A stretch of 64,000 nucleotides of DNA, taken from contig JARLIY010000050.1 of the NCBI GenBank assembly GCA_031291475.1, positions 16,587 to 80,586 on the forward strand. Direction: 5' to 3'. Made by a program: the position numbers and the translations under genes. The notes beneath the pieces are model-generated. The model ran no database searches. It was not told the origin of the DNA and saw nothing but the letters and a program-made list of their open reading frames with translations. This document shows, piece after piece, positions 55,541-63,758 of the stretch. Each line of letters opens with the position of its first letter. The first letter of the stretch is position 1. The stretch is from Xanthobacteraceae bacterium. GTDB taxonomy: Bacteria > Pseudomonadota > Alphaproteobacteria > Rhizobiales > Xanthobacteraceae.

Positions 55541-56590
55541 TCAGGCCGCCGGCACTTTCTCCGCCAACATCTCCCGTACCAGCGGCATGACTTTGGTGCC
55601 GTAGAGCTCGATGCTGCGCATCATCTTGTCGTGCGGCAGCGTGCCGGCCGAATATTTCATGTCGAAGCGCACGATGCCCAAGGCCTTCGCGGTCGCGGCG
55701 ATCTTGCGCGCCACCGTTTCCGGCGCGCCGATATGGAGCGCGCCGTGCTCGACTTCGGTATCGAATTGCCCGCGTCCCATCGGCGGCCAGCCGCGCTCGG
55801 CGCCGATCTTGTCATGCATGGCCTTATAGCCGATCCAATAGTCCTCGCGCGCCTGCGCGTCGGTGTCGGCGACGTGGCCGGGCGAGTGTACGGCGATCGG
55901 CTGCACCGGTTTGCCGAATTGCGCGAAGGCGCGATGATAAAGATCGACATAGGGCTTAAAGCGCGCCGGATCGCCGCCGATGATGGCAAGCGCCAGCGGC
56001 AGGTCGTAATGCGCGGCGCGGACGACCGATTCCGGACTGCCGCCGACACCGACCCAGGTTCGTAGCGGTCCGGCTTCGATCGGCGGGAAGATACGCTGAT
56101 CCTTCAGCGGCGGACGCAGCTTGCCCTGCCAGGTCACGGTGTCGTTGCGCAGCAGCGCCACGAACAGATCGAGCTTCTCCTCGAACAACTCTTCGTATTG
56201 CGCGAGGTTGTAGCCGAACAGGGGGAAGGACTCGATGAACGACCCGCGCCCCACGGTCACCTCGGCGCGGCCGTTCGAGGCGGCGTTGAGCGTCGAGAAC
56301 CGCTCGAAGACGCGGATCGGATCGTCGGAGGAGAGCACCGTCACCGCCGAGCCGAGCCGTATGCGCTTGGTGCGCCCGGCAATGGCGCCGAGCACGACTT
56401 CGGGAGCGGAGACGGCGAAATCGGGCCGGTGATGCTCGCCGACGCCGAAGGCATCGACGCCCACCTGGTCGGCGAGGACGGCTTCGTCGATGACGTTGCG
56501 GATGACCTGTGCGTGGGTCAACGGTCGGCCGTCGGGCCCGGTGGTTATGTCGCCGAAAGTATCCAATCCGAATTCGAAATGCTGAGCCAT
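55541..56590 (-). CDS. LLM class flavin-dependent oxidoreductase
   Basis: The 349-residue protein is a luciferase-like monooxygenase. EFGLDTFGDITTGPDGRP and GVDAFGVGEHHRPDFAVSAP form the N-terminal strands and the flavin-proximal histidine region. RIRLGSAVTVLSSDDPIRVF and EVTVGRGSFIESFPLFGYNL are characteristic of this group, including the LLM subfamily with atypical probable oxidoreductase annotation. Reduced FMN or F420-type cofactor use cannot be told apart here. It is divergent from the ABC transporter operon, which may share its substrate. Confidence 0.88.
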   Translation of the reverse strand: MAQHFEFGLDTFGDITTGPDGRPLTHAQVIRNVIDEAVLADQVGVDAFGVGEHHRPDFAVSAPEVVLGAIAGRTKRIRLGSAVTVLSSDDPIRVFERFSTLNAASNGRAEVTVGRGSFIESFPLFGYNLAQYEELFEEKLDLFVALLRNDTVTWQGKLRPPLKDQRIFPPIEAGPLRTWVGVGGSPESVVRAAHYDLPLALAIIGGDPARFKPYVDLYHRAFAQFGKPVQPIAVHSPGHVADTDAQAREDYWIGYKAMHDKIGAERGWPPMGRGQFDTEVEHGALHIGAPETVARKIAATAKALGIVRFDMKYSAGTLPHDKMMRSIELYGTKVMPLVREMLAEKVPAA

Positions 56591-56900
56591 GCTTGTCTGT
56601 TCACATTTGTATTGGCGGCGGCGGGTTTGCCGGGACTGCGTCTGCAATCCGTGACAGGTAGAGTGCGCCAATCGCCGGCGCAATGTCGCGCCGCACCCGC
56701 AATTGTGCCAGCCGTCATGCAAAATGTGCACAAATGGCCGACCCGTCGCCGGCCCGGCGTTTACCGAAATGCATGTTCGGCTTGATCGGCGGGCCGGGAC
56801 GCGGTCATATCGGCCTTTAAGACGAAGCAACGCTCAAACAATACGGGAAACGCTTGCGCATGGACCCCAAGGGCCGCGCGCGGCACATCGGGAGGACGGG
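56591..56900. other. divergent intergenic region, no gene seen
   Basis: This 310-base gap separates the LLM oxidoreductase and livK-like starts. I see a good ribosome binding site (GGAGGACGGG) before 56901 but no convincing promoter pair or clear operator palindrome. Confidence 0.4.
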
Positions 56901-58088
56901 ATGATCAGGACAGGGTTGGCTGCGGCGGCGACCGCGCTCGCGCTGGTGGCGGGACCGGGGACGGTTCAACAAGCGGTGGCCCAGCAAAAGACGGTCAAGA
57001 TCGGCTTCATCAGCACATTCAGCGGCCCGACCGCCGTGATCGGCGCCGACATGCGCAACGCCTTCGAGCTTGCGCTCGACCATCTCGACCACAAGCTCGG
57101 CGGCCTGCCGGTCGAGGTGATTTACGAGGACGATACGCAAAAGCCGGATATCGGCGTGCAGAAGACCCAGAAGCTGATCGAATCCGACCATGTGGATTTC
57201 GTCGTCGGCTATATCTGGTCGAACGTGCTGCTGGCGTCGCTGAAGCCACTGGTCGATTCAAAGACCATGACGGTCGTGACCAACGCCGGCGCGTCGCCAT
57301 TCGCCGGCGAGCTGTGCTCGCCCTACGTGTTCTCGACGTCGTGGCAAAACGATCAGACGCCGGAAGCGATGGGCCTCTATATGAATCAGAAGGGGGTGAA
57401 GTCGGCCTTTCTGATCGGCCCCAATTACGCCGCCGGCAGGGACATGCTCGCCGGCGTGAAGCTCACCTACAAGGGCACGATCGCCGGCGAGGAATACACG
57501 CGCTGGCCCGACCAGCTCGACTTCTCCGCCGAACTGTCGAAAGCGCGCGCGTCCGGCGCCGAGTCGATCTTCGTATTCTATCCCGGCGGCGCCGGCGTTC
57601 AGTTCGTCACCCAATATGTGCAGGCGGGGCTCAAGGGACAGATTCCGCTCTACCAGGTGTTCACGATCGACGAACTGTCGCTGCCGCGGCTCAAGGATCT
57701 CGCGATCGGCATTCCGGGCGCGCAGGAATGGGTCAACGACCTGCCCAACGAGACCAACAAGAAGTTCGTCGCCGATTACATTGCCAAGTACAATAAGCGG
57801 CCTTCGTATTACGGCGCGCAGACCTACGACGCGGCGGGTTTGATCAACAGCGCCATTACCTCGGTCAAAGGCGATCTTTCGCAGAAAGACGCCATGCGCA
57901 AGGAAATGGAAAAGGCCGACTTCAAGTCCGTGCGCGGCGCCTTCAAATACGGCAACAATCACATCCCGATCCAGAACTTCTATCTGCAGGATGTGGTCAA
58001 GCAGGGCGACGATTACGTGCTCAAGACGGTGGCGACGATCGTCAAGGACGATCAGGACCGCTTCCACGACAAATGCCCGATGAAATAA
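56901..58088 (+). CDS. ABC transporter substrate-binding protein, branched-chain amino acid (LivK) family
   Basis: The 395-residue precursor has a signal peptide (TGLAAAATALALVAGPGTVQ, cleavage near AVAQQ). The Peripla_BP_6 two-lobed fold follows, with VKIGFISTFSGPTAVIGADM, VDFVVGYIWSNVLLASLKPL, NAGASPFAGELCSPYVFSTS and GAESIFVFYPGGAGVQFVTQ. The gene leads a complete transporter operon. Proteins of this family also bind aromatic acids, amides and other carboxylates, so leucine specificity should not be assumed. Confidence 0.92.
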   Translation: MIRTGLAAAATALALVAGPGTVQQAVAQQKTVKIGFISTFSGPTAVIGADMRNAFELALDHLDHKLGGLPVEVIYEDDTQKPDIGVQKTQKLIESDHVDFVVGYIWSNVLLASLKPLVDSKTMTVVTNAGASPFAGELCSPYVFSTSWQNDQTPEAMGLYMNQKGVKSAFLIGPNYAAGRDMLAGVKLTYKGTIAGEEYTRWPDQLDFSAELSKARASGAESIFVFYPGGAGVQFVTQYVQAGLKGQIPLYQVFTIDELSLPRLKDLAIGIPGAQEWVNDLPNETNKKFVADYIAKYNKRPSYYGAQTYDAAGLINSAITSVKGDLSQKDAMRKEMEKADFKSVRGAFKYGNNHIPIQNFYLQDVVKQGDDYVLKTVATIVKDDQDRFHDKCPMK

Positions 58089-58119
58089 GCTGGGTGGGCT
58101 AAATTGGTGGATCAACCGC

Positions 58120-58150
58120 TCCCCGCCACGCGCTTGGCGCGCGGGGGAGA
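58120..58150 (+). other. stem-loop between the binding-protein gene and its permease genes
   Basis: CTCCCCGC and GCGGGGGAG pair, with one bulged base, around an inner GCGC-containing loop. The hairpin lies 31 bases past the binding-protein stop and just before the livH-type ribosome binding site. Such hairpins often protect the upstream message and raise the binding protein above the membrane subunits; the composition also resembles the GC-rich repeats of this window. Confidence 0.5.
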
Positions 58151-58159
58151 GGATAGGCA

Positions 58160-59077
58160 ATGCTGTATTTCATCGAGCAATGCCTCAACGGCGTGCAGCT
58201 CGGCATGCTGCTGTTTCTGCTCGCCGCCGGACTGACTTTGGTCTTCGGCATCATGGACCTCGTCAATCTGGCGCACGGCTCGCTTTACATGCTCGGCGCC
58301 TACTTCGCCGCCACTTTCGCGGTGCTGACCGGCAGTTTCGTCTTTGCCGTCATTCTGGCGCTCTTCGTCTCACTGATCGCCGGCATGGTGCTTGAAGTCG
58401 TCGCCATCAGGCGCCTCTACCAACGCAGCCACCTCGACCAGGTGCTCGGCACGTTCGGGCTGCTGTTGTTCTTCAACGAGCTGGTGCGGCTGGTCTGGGG
58501 GCCGGCCGGCATGACGCTGGCGCTCCCGCAGCAGATGCTCACCGCGGTGCAGATCATCCCCGGCGTCTATTATCCGGCCTACCGCCTGGTCATTATGGTG
58601 GTAGCGTTGGCGGTCGCGGCGCTGCTTTATTTCGTCGTGATGCGCACCCGGCTCGGCATGCTGATCCGCGCCGGCGCCTCCAACCGCGAAATGGTCGGGG
58701 CGCTCGGCGTCAACATCAAGCTTCTCTACACGCTGGTATTCGGTCTCGGCGCGGCGCTGGCCGGCTTCGCCGGCGTCATGCAGGCGCCGATCCTCACCGT
58801 GCAGATCGGCATGGGCGAGAACATTCTCATTCTCGCTTTCGTGGTGATCATCATCGGCGGCATCGGCTCGATCCGCGGCGCCTTTGTGGCCTCGCTCGTC
58901 GTCGGTCTGATCGACACGCTTGGCCGCGCTTTCGTGCCCGACATGCTGCATCGCGTGCTGAGCACGAACGCCGCGGCGACGCTCGGGCCGGCGCTGTCGT
59001 CGATGTCGATCTACATGTTGATGGCGGCAATCCTGGTGTTTCGGCCGGAAGGATTGTTTCCGGCGGCGAGCCGATGA
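58160..59077 (+). CDS. branched-chain amino acid-type ABC transporter permease (LivH family)
   Basis: The 305-residue protein has about eight membrane helices. The opening FIEQCLNGVQLGMLLFLLAA with LVFGIMDLVNLAHGSLYMLG is diagnostic of LivH. The coupling-helix region appears as GVNIKLLYTLVFGLGAALAG, and GGIGSIRGAFVASLVVGLID follows. It pairs with the LivM-type permease, whose start overlaps its stop by 4 bases (ATGA). Confidence 0.93.
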   Translation: MLYFIEQCLNGVQLGMLLFLLAAGLTLVFGIMDLVNLAHGSLYMLGAYFAATFAVLTGSFVFAVILALFVSLIAGMVLEVVAIRRLYQRSHLDQVLGTFGLLLFFNELVRLVWGPAGMTLALPQQMLTAVQIIPGVYYPAYRLVIMVVALAVAALLYFVVMRTRLGMLIRAGASNREMVGALGVNIKLLYTLVFGLGAALAGFAGVMQAPILTVQIGMGENILILAFVVIIIGGIGSIRGAFVASLVVGLIDTLGRAFVPDMLHRVLSTNAAATLGPALSSMSIYMLMAAILVFRPEGLFPAASR

Positions 59078-60057
59078 CCGCCTCCGCCGACCCTTCGTTC
59101 GATGCCGGGCGCGAGCCGCTGCTCGCCCCGCGCACCGCCGTCACCGTCGTCTTGCTCGCGGTTCTGGCGCTGGTTCCGGTCTATGCGATGCTCAGCGGCG
59201 ACGGCTTCGCGCTGACTTTGTTCACCCGCGTCCTGATCCTGGCGCTCGGCGCCGTCAGCCTCAACCTGATCATGGGCTATGGCGGCATGGTGAGTTTCGG
59301 CCACGCCGCTTATCTCGGCATCGGCGGTTATGCGGTCGGTATCCTGGCCAAGGAGGGGATCGGCTCGGGGCTGGTGCAATGGCCCGTCGCGATCGCGGTC
59401 TCGGCGCTTTACGCGCTCGTGGTCGGCGCGCTCAGCCTGCGCACCCGCGGCGTCTATTTCATCATGATCACGCTCGCCTTTGCGCAGATGATCTATTACG
59501 TCGCCATCGGGCTCGACCGCTATGGCGGCGACGACGGCCTGACCATCTACCGGCGCAGCCAGTTCGGCGGCGTGATCGACCTCAACAACAAGACGCTATT
59601 CTACTATTTGTGCTTCGCGCTGTTGCTGACGAGCATTTATCTGGTCGCGCGCATCGTCAATTCGCGCTTCGGCCTGGTGATCCAGGGCGCGCGCTCCAAC
59701 GAACGGCGCATGCGCGCGATCGGGTTTCCGACCTTTCGCTACAAGCTCGTCTGCTTCGTGATCGCCGGCGCGCTCTGCGGGCTCGCCGGCGCGCTCCTTG
59801 CCAACCTCACCAATTTCATCAGCCCGGCGCTGATGCATTGGACCCGCTCGGGCGATCTCATCGTCATGGTCGTGCTCGGCGGGCTCGGCACGCCGTTCGG
59901 ACCGCTGATCGGGGCGGTCGCCTTTCTGCTGCTGGAGGAGGGATTGTCGCGCGTCACCGAATATCCCGATCTGATCCTCGGACCCATTCTGCTCCTGGTC
60001 GCGATCTACGTGCATGGCGGGATCGAGGGTCTTCTGGTGGGCCGGCGCGATGGCTGA
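59074..60057 (+). CDS. branched-chain amino acid-type ABC transporter permease (LivM family)
   Basis: The 327-residue protein has about nine to ten helices and the LivM signatures LNLIMGYGGMVSFGHAAYLG, LRTRGVYFIMITLAFAQMIY and GLVIQGARSNERRMRAIGFP. GDLIVMVVLGGLGTPFGPLI lies near the end. It forms the heterodimeric channel with the LivH-type subunit. Its stop overlaps the start of the first ATPase gene by 8 bases. Confidence 0.93.
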   Translation: MTASADPSFDAGREPLLAPRTAVTVVLLAVLALVPVYAMLSGDGFALTLFTRVLILALGAVSLNLIMGYGGMVSFGHAAYLGIGGYAVGILAKEGIGSGLVQWPVAIAVSALYALVVGALSLRTRGVYFIMITLAFAQMIYYVAIGLDRYGGDDGLTIYRRSQFGGVIDLNNKTLFYYLCFALLLTSIYLVARIVNSRFGLVIQGARSNERRMRAIGFPTFRYKLVCFVIAGALCGLAGALLANLTNFISPALMHWTRSGDLIVMVVLGGLGTPFGPLIGAVAFLLLEEGLSRVTEYPDLILGPILLLVAIYVHGGIEGLLVGRRDG

Positions 60058-60835
60058 AGCGCTCCTGCAAATCGAAGACCTGACCAAGCGCTTCGGCGGC
60101 GTCGTGCCGGCCGACGCGATCACGCTCGCCATTGCGCCGGGCGAAGTCCACGCCGTCATCGGCCCGAATGGCGCCGGCAAGACCACGCTGATCGGGCTCC
60201 TCAGCGGCGAACTCGCGCCGTGGCAAGGCCACATCCGTTTTGACGGCGCCGATATCACCCGCCTCCCGGTCTATCGGCGCAGCCAGCTTGGTCTCGCGCG
60301 CTCGTTTCAGATCACCTCCCTGTTTCGCGGCTTTACCGCCCTCGACAACGTCGCGCTCGCCGTGCAGGCGCATCGCGGCCATTCCTTTCGTTTCTGGCGC
60401 GACGCCCGCGGCGAGGACGAATTGCGCAAGCCGGCGCTCGCGGCGCTGGCGCGCGTCGGGCTTGCCGGGCGCGCAGGCGTGCGCATCGAGCGATTGAGTC
60501 ACGGCGAGCTTCGCCAGCTCGAAATCGCCATGGCGCTGGCGACCCAGCCGCGGCGGCTGCTGCTCGACGAGCCGATGGCCGGGCTTGGGTCCGAGGAATC
60601 GGCGCAGATGGTGCGCTTGCTGCGCGAGCTCAAGGGTAGCATGACCATCTTGCTGGTCGAACACGACATGGAAGCGGTGTTTGCGCTTGCCGACCGCATC
60701 ACCGTGATGGTCTATGGCCGCATCATCGCCAGCGGCGATCCGCTGGCGGTCCGCGCCGACACCGCCGGGCGCCAGGCTTATCTCGGCGAAAAAGACGATA
60801 AGGAAAACGCCGGCCGGGAAGGGCGCCATGCCTGA
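60050..60835 (+). CDS. ABC transporter ATP-binding protein (LivG family)
   Basis: The 261-residue ATPase has Walker A GPNGAGKTTLIGLLSG, the signature region RLSHGELRQLEIAMAL (LSHGE instead of LSGGE, accepted in this family), Walker B RRLLLDEPMAGL and the H-loop LLVEHDMEAVF. It powers the transporter with the LivF-type subunit. ATG 60050 overlaps livM, and its own stop overlaps livF by 8 bases. Confidence 0.94.
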   Translation: MAEALLQIEDLTKRFGGVVPADAITLAIAPGEVHAVIGPNGAGKTTLIGLLSGELAPWQGHIRFDGADITRLPVYRRSQLGLARSFQITSLFRGFTALDNVALAVQAHRGHSFRFWRDARGEDELRKPALAALARVGLAGRAGVRIERLSHGELRQLEIAMALATQPRRLLLDEPMAGLGSEESAQMVRLLRELKGSMTILLVEHDMEAVFALADRITVMVYGRIIASGDPLAVRADTAGRQAYLGEKDDKENAGREGRHA

Positions 60836-61544
60836 CGCCCCGCTCCTCGAAATCGCCGAAATAGAAACGAGCTACGGGCTCAGCCGCGTGCTGTTCGGCG
60901 TATCGCTCTCCGTCGCACCCGGCGAAATGGTCTCGCTCATGGGCAGGAACGGCATGGGCAAGACCACGACCGTGCGCTCGATCATGGGGCTGACGCGGTC
61001 GTCCGCGGGTTCGATCCGTTTCCGCGGCAGAGAGATCCGCGACCTGCCGGCTTATCGCATCGCCCAGCTTGGCGTCGGACTGGTGCCCGAAGGACGCCAG
61101 GTGTTCCCCAATCTCACCGCGCGCGAGAATCTTCTCGCCACCGCCGCCAATCGCAGCGGGTCAGCCGATCCGTGGACACTGGAGAAGGTTTTTGCGCTAT
61201 TTCCGCGGCTGGCATCCCGCGCCGGCGCCATGGCGAATCTATTGTCCGGCGGCGAGCAACAAATGCTGGCGATCGGCCGCGCGCTGATGACCAACCCGCG
61301 CCTGCTCATCCTCGACGAAGCGACCGAAGGGCTGGCGCCGCTGGTGCGCGAGGAAATTTGGCGCTGCCTCGAACTTCTGCGCCGTACCGGGCAATCGATC
61401 CTGGTCATCGACAAGAATGTCGAGGCGCTGACCCGCGTCGCCGACCGCCATTGCATCATCGAGCGCGGCCGCGTGGTGTGGGAGGGGACTTCGCAGGCCC
61501 TCGCCGGCGCGCCCGACATTCAACACCGCTATTTGGGAATCTGA
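60828..61544 (+). CDS. ABC transporter ATP-binding protein (LivF family)
   Basis: The 238-residue ATPase has Walker A GRNGMGKTTTVRSIMG, QVFPNLTARENLLATA, the signature NLLSGGEQQMLAIGRALM, Walker B PRLLILDEATEGLAP and an H-loop position read as VIDKNVEALT, where the usual histidine is not obvious. It completes the livKHMGF-type operon. The downstream SDR gene is 27 bases away and probably cotranscribed. Confidence 0.94.
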   Translation: MPDAPLLEIAEIETSYGLSRVLFGVSLSVAPGEMVSLMGRNGMGKTTTVRSIMGLTRSSAGSIRFRGREIRDLPAYRIAQLGVGLVPEGRQVFPNLTARENLLATAANRSGSADPWTLEKVFALFPRLASRAGAMANLLSGGEQQMLAIGRALMTNPRLLILDEATEGLAPLVREEIWRCLELLRRTGQSILVIDKNVEALTRVADRHCIIERGRVVWEGTSQALAGAPDIQHRYLGI

Positions 61545-61571
61545 GGGCATAACCGAAACGGGAGGGGAGCA

Positions 61572-62447
61572 ATGTTCACCGACGGATTACTGCGCGGCCG
61601 CCGCATCCTGGTGACCGGCGGCGGCACCGGGCTGGGCAAGGGCATGGCCGAGAAATTCCTCGCGCTCGGCGCCGACATCTTCATCTGCGGGCGGCGCAAA
61701 TCGGTCTGCGAGGCCACCGCCACCGAGTTGATGGGAAAGCACGGCGGCAAAGTCGGCGCCTATGGCATCGACATCCGCGATGCGGCGGCGGTGGACGCCA
61801 TGGTGGCCGACATCTTCGCCTCGGGTCCGCTTACCGATCTCATCAACAACGCCGCCGGAAATTTTATTTCCCGCACCGAGGATTTGAGCCCGCGCGGCTT
61901 CGACGCCATCGCCAACATCGTCATGCACGGAACCTTCTACGTCACCCACGCGGTCGGCCGCCGCTGGATCGCCGGCGGGCATCGCGGCAACGTAGTTTCC
62001 ATCGTCGTGACCTGGATCGCCAATGGCAGTCCCTATGTCGTGCCCTCGGCGATGAGCAAATCCGCGGTCCACGCCATGACCATGTCGCTCGCCACCGAAT
62101 GGGGCCGCCACGGCATTCGGCTCAACGCCATCGCGCCCGGCGAAATTCCGACCGAGGGCGCCGGCAAGCGGCTCAACCCGGGCGGGGAGCCCGGTTCGCG
62201 CACCGAGCGGATCAATCCCATGGGCCGCGTCGGCCGCATGGAGGAATTGCAGAACCTCGCGACTTTCCTCATCAGCGGCGGCTGCGATTGGCTCACCGGC
62301 GAGACCATCGCCATGGACGGCGGACAGAGTCTCGCGACCGGTGGAAATTTCTACGAGCTGCGCCACTGGACGGACGCGCAGTGGCAGGGCGCGCGCGAAG
62401 CGATCAAGGCGCAAAACGAAAAGGACCGCGCGCAGCGCTCAGTGTAG
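61572..62447 (+). CDS. SDR family oxidoreductase, 2,4-dienoyl-CoA reductase-like
   Basis: The 291-residue Rossmann enzyme has the cofactor motif ILVTGGGTGLGKGMAEKFLA (about residues 12-31) and the NNAAGNF motif. The usual catalytic YxxxK is replaced: the segment reads GSPYVVPSAMSKSAVHAMTM, with serine four residues before the lysine, as in mitochondrial-type dienoyl-CoA reductases. RLNPGGEPGSRTERINPMGR also fits that subgroup. It probably uses NADPH to reduce an unsaturated acyl-CoA. Cotranscription with the ABC transporter suggests a shared catabolic pathway. Confidence 0.85.
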   Translation: MFTDGLLRGRRILVTGGGTGLGKGMAEKFLALGADIFICGRRKSVCEATATELMGKHGGKVGAYGIDIRDAAAVDAMVADIFASGPLTDLINNAAGNFISRTEDLSPRGFDAIANIVMHGTFYVTHAVGRRWIAGGHRGNVVSIVVTWIANGSPYVVPSAMSKSAVHAMTMSLATEWGRHGIRLNAIAPGEIPTEGAGKRLNPGGEPGSRTERINPMGRVGRMEELQNLATFLISGGCDWLTGETIAMDGGQSLATGGNFYELRHWTDAQWQGAREAIKAQNEKDRAQRSV

Positions 62448-62526
62448 CGAGCGGAACAAACAACACATTTTGTTGCACGATGTTGCATGCTGTTGGGCCT
62501 GCCATCCGTAGCCCGCAGGGCGAAGG

Positions 62527-62616
62527 TGGCGGAAGGGGTGGGATTCGAACCCACGAGACCCTTGCGGGTCTGCCGGTTTTCAAGACCGGTGCCTTAAACC
62601 ACTCGGCCACCCTTCC
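62527..62616 (-). tRNA. tRNA-Ser (TGA anticodon)
   Basis: The minus strand has acceptor GGAAGGG/CCCTTCC and anticodon stem CCGGT/ACCGG around loop CTTGAAA (anticodon TGA). A long variable arm (AGACCCGCAAGGGTCT), the T arm and an encoded CCA follow. Length is 90 nt, a class II tRNA. Confidence 0.95.
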
Positions 62617-62727
62617 ATCGCAGTAAAATCAGCATATCGCGTGCGAACGTAATGGCAACTTTGGGCGCGGTGGACCCAAGTTGGCCCCATTCTAACTTCG
62701 GCCCTTTTATCGATTCCAAAAAGTTTA

Positions 62728-63551
62728 GGGTCTGGACTCACAACTTGATCCAATAGAGTGCGCCGACCAAAGCCGCGGCGGCGAGGAAGTTTCGGGCGAG
62801 TTTGTCGTAGCGGGTAGCGATGCGGCGCCAGTCTTTGATGCGGCAGAAGTAATTTTCGATTTTGTGGCGTCGTCGATAGAAGCGCTTGGGACAATAGGCT
62901 TTCCTGGTGGCATTGCTACGGCTGGGGATGACCGGCAGAGCCCCCTCGTCTTTGATCTGCTGGCGCACTTTTTCGCTGTCGTAAGCCTTGTCGGCAGTGA
63001 TGGCGAGTGGTGGTCTGGGCGTGTCGAGCACGTCGCCAACGACCTGACTGTCGTGGACTTGTCCGCCAGTTACCGTGAAGTTCAGCGGACGGCCTTTGCT
63101 GTCGACGATAGCGTGGATTTTCGTCGAGCGACCGCCGCGGCTGATGCCGATGGCCTGCTTTTGCTCCCCCCTTTTGCGCCGCTGGCCGCACGATGGGCTT
63201 TCACGATCGTGCTATCGATCAGATACAGACTGTCGCGCGATTTCGATGCCAGAGTGTCGAAAATCCGCTTCCAGACGCCGCGTCGAGACCAACGGTTGAA
63301 GCGATTATACGCCGTCGTGTACGGCCCGTAGCGTTCCGGCAGATCGCGCCACGGCATCCCGGTGCGCAGCACGTAAAATATCGCGTTCATGATCTTTCGA
63401 TCGTCAGCGCGGGCGCTCTTGCGGCTCTTCGGCATCAGCGGCTCAAGAAGAGCCCATTCGTCATCGCTCAAATCAAATCGCATGACCCACCTCCGAGCAC
63501 GGTGAATCACGATCATTGCAATTTTTCAAGAAGCTATCTGGGTACAGACCC
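62728..63551. mobile_element. IS5-family (IS427-like) insertion sequence, about 824 bp
   Basis: Both ends begin with GGGTCTG in inverted orientation (62728-62734 and 63545-63551), and the similarity extends to GGGTCTGGAC/GGGTCTGTAC. TA flanks each end (62726-62727 and 63552-63553), fitting the TA-containing target duplications of the IS427 group. A two-frame transposase fills the element on the minus strand. It lies about 110 bases from tRNA-Ser. Confidence 0.85.
62738..63483 (-). CDS. IS5-family transposase, two overlapping frames joined by a -1 frameshift
   Basis: The first frame starts at ATG 63483 behind GGAGG and encodes RFDLSDDEWALLEPLMPKSR, NAIFYVLRTGMPWRDLPERY and LIDSTIVKAHRAASG. 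The second frame encodes ITADKAYDSEKVRQQIKDEG, FYRRRHKIENYFCRIKDWRR and ends near AAALVGALYWIKL at 62738. The aspartates and glutamate of the DDE site appear split across the two. Frames join by a -1 shift in the AAAAGGGGGGAGCAAAAG tract (about 63157-63175), giving a continuous QAIGISRGGRSTKIHAIVD. Programmed frameshifting is known in this group, so the gene is probably functional. Confidence 0.85.
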
Positions 63552-63758
63552 TAGTAGACGGGTCGATTGAAAATCCTTGAACGTGATCTTTTGCGTCTGG
63601 TGTCCTTGATCGTCTGTCGCTGCTTCGACTGCCTGTATCGTGCCTAAAAATTCGAAGGAGCGACTGTGCCGCAGGGGGCAACTGCGGTAAGATGGGTGAC
63701 AAACACAATCCATGCAGTGCAGCCAATCAATTCAGCAGCCGGATTCTTTTGATTGCCA

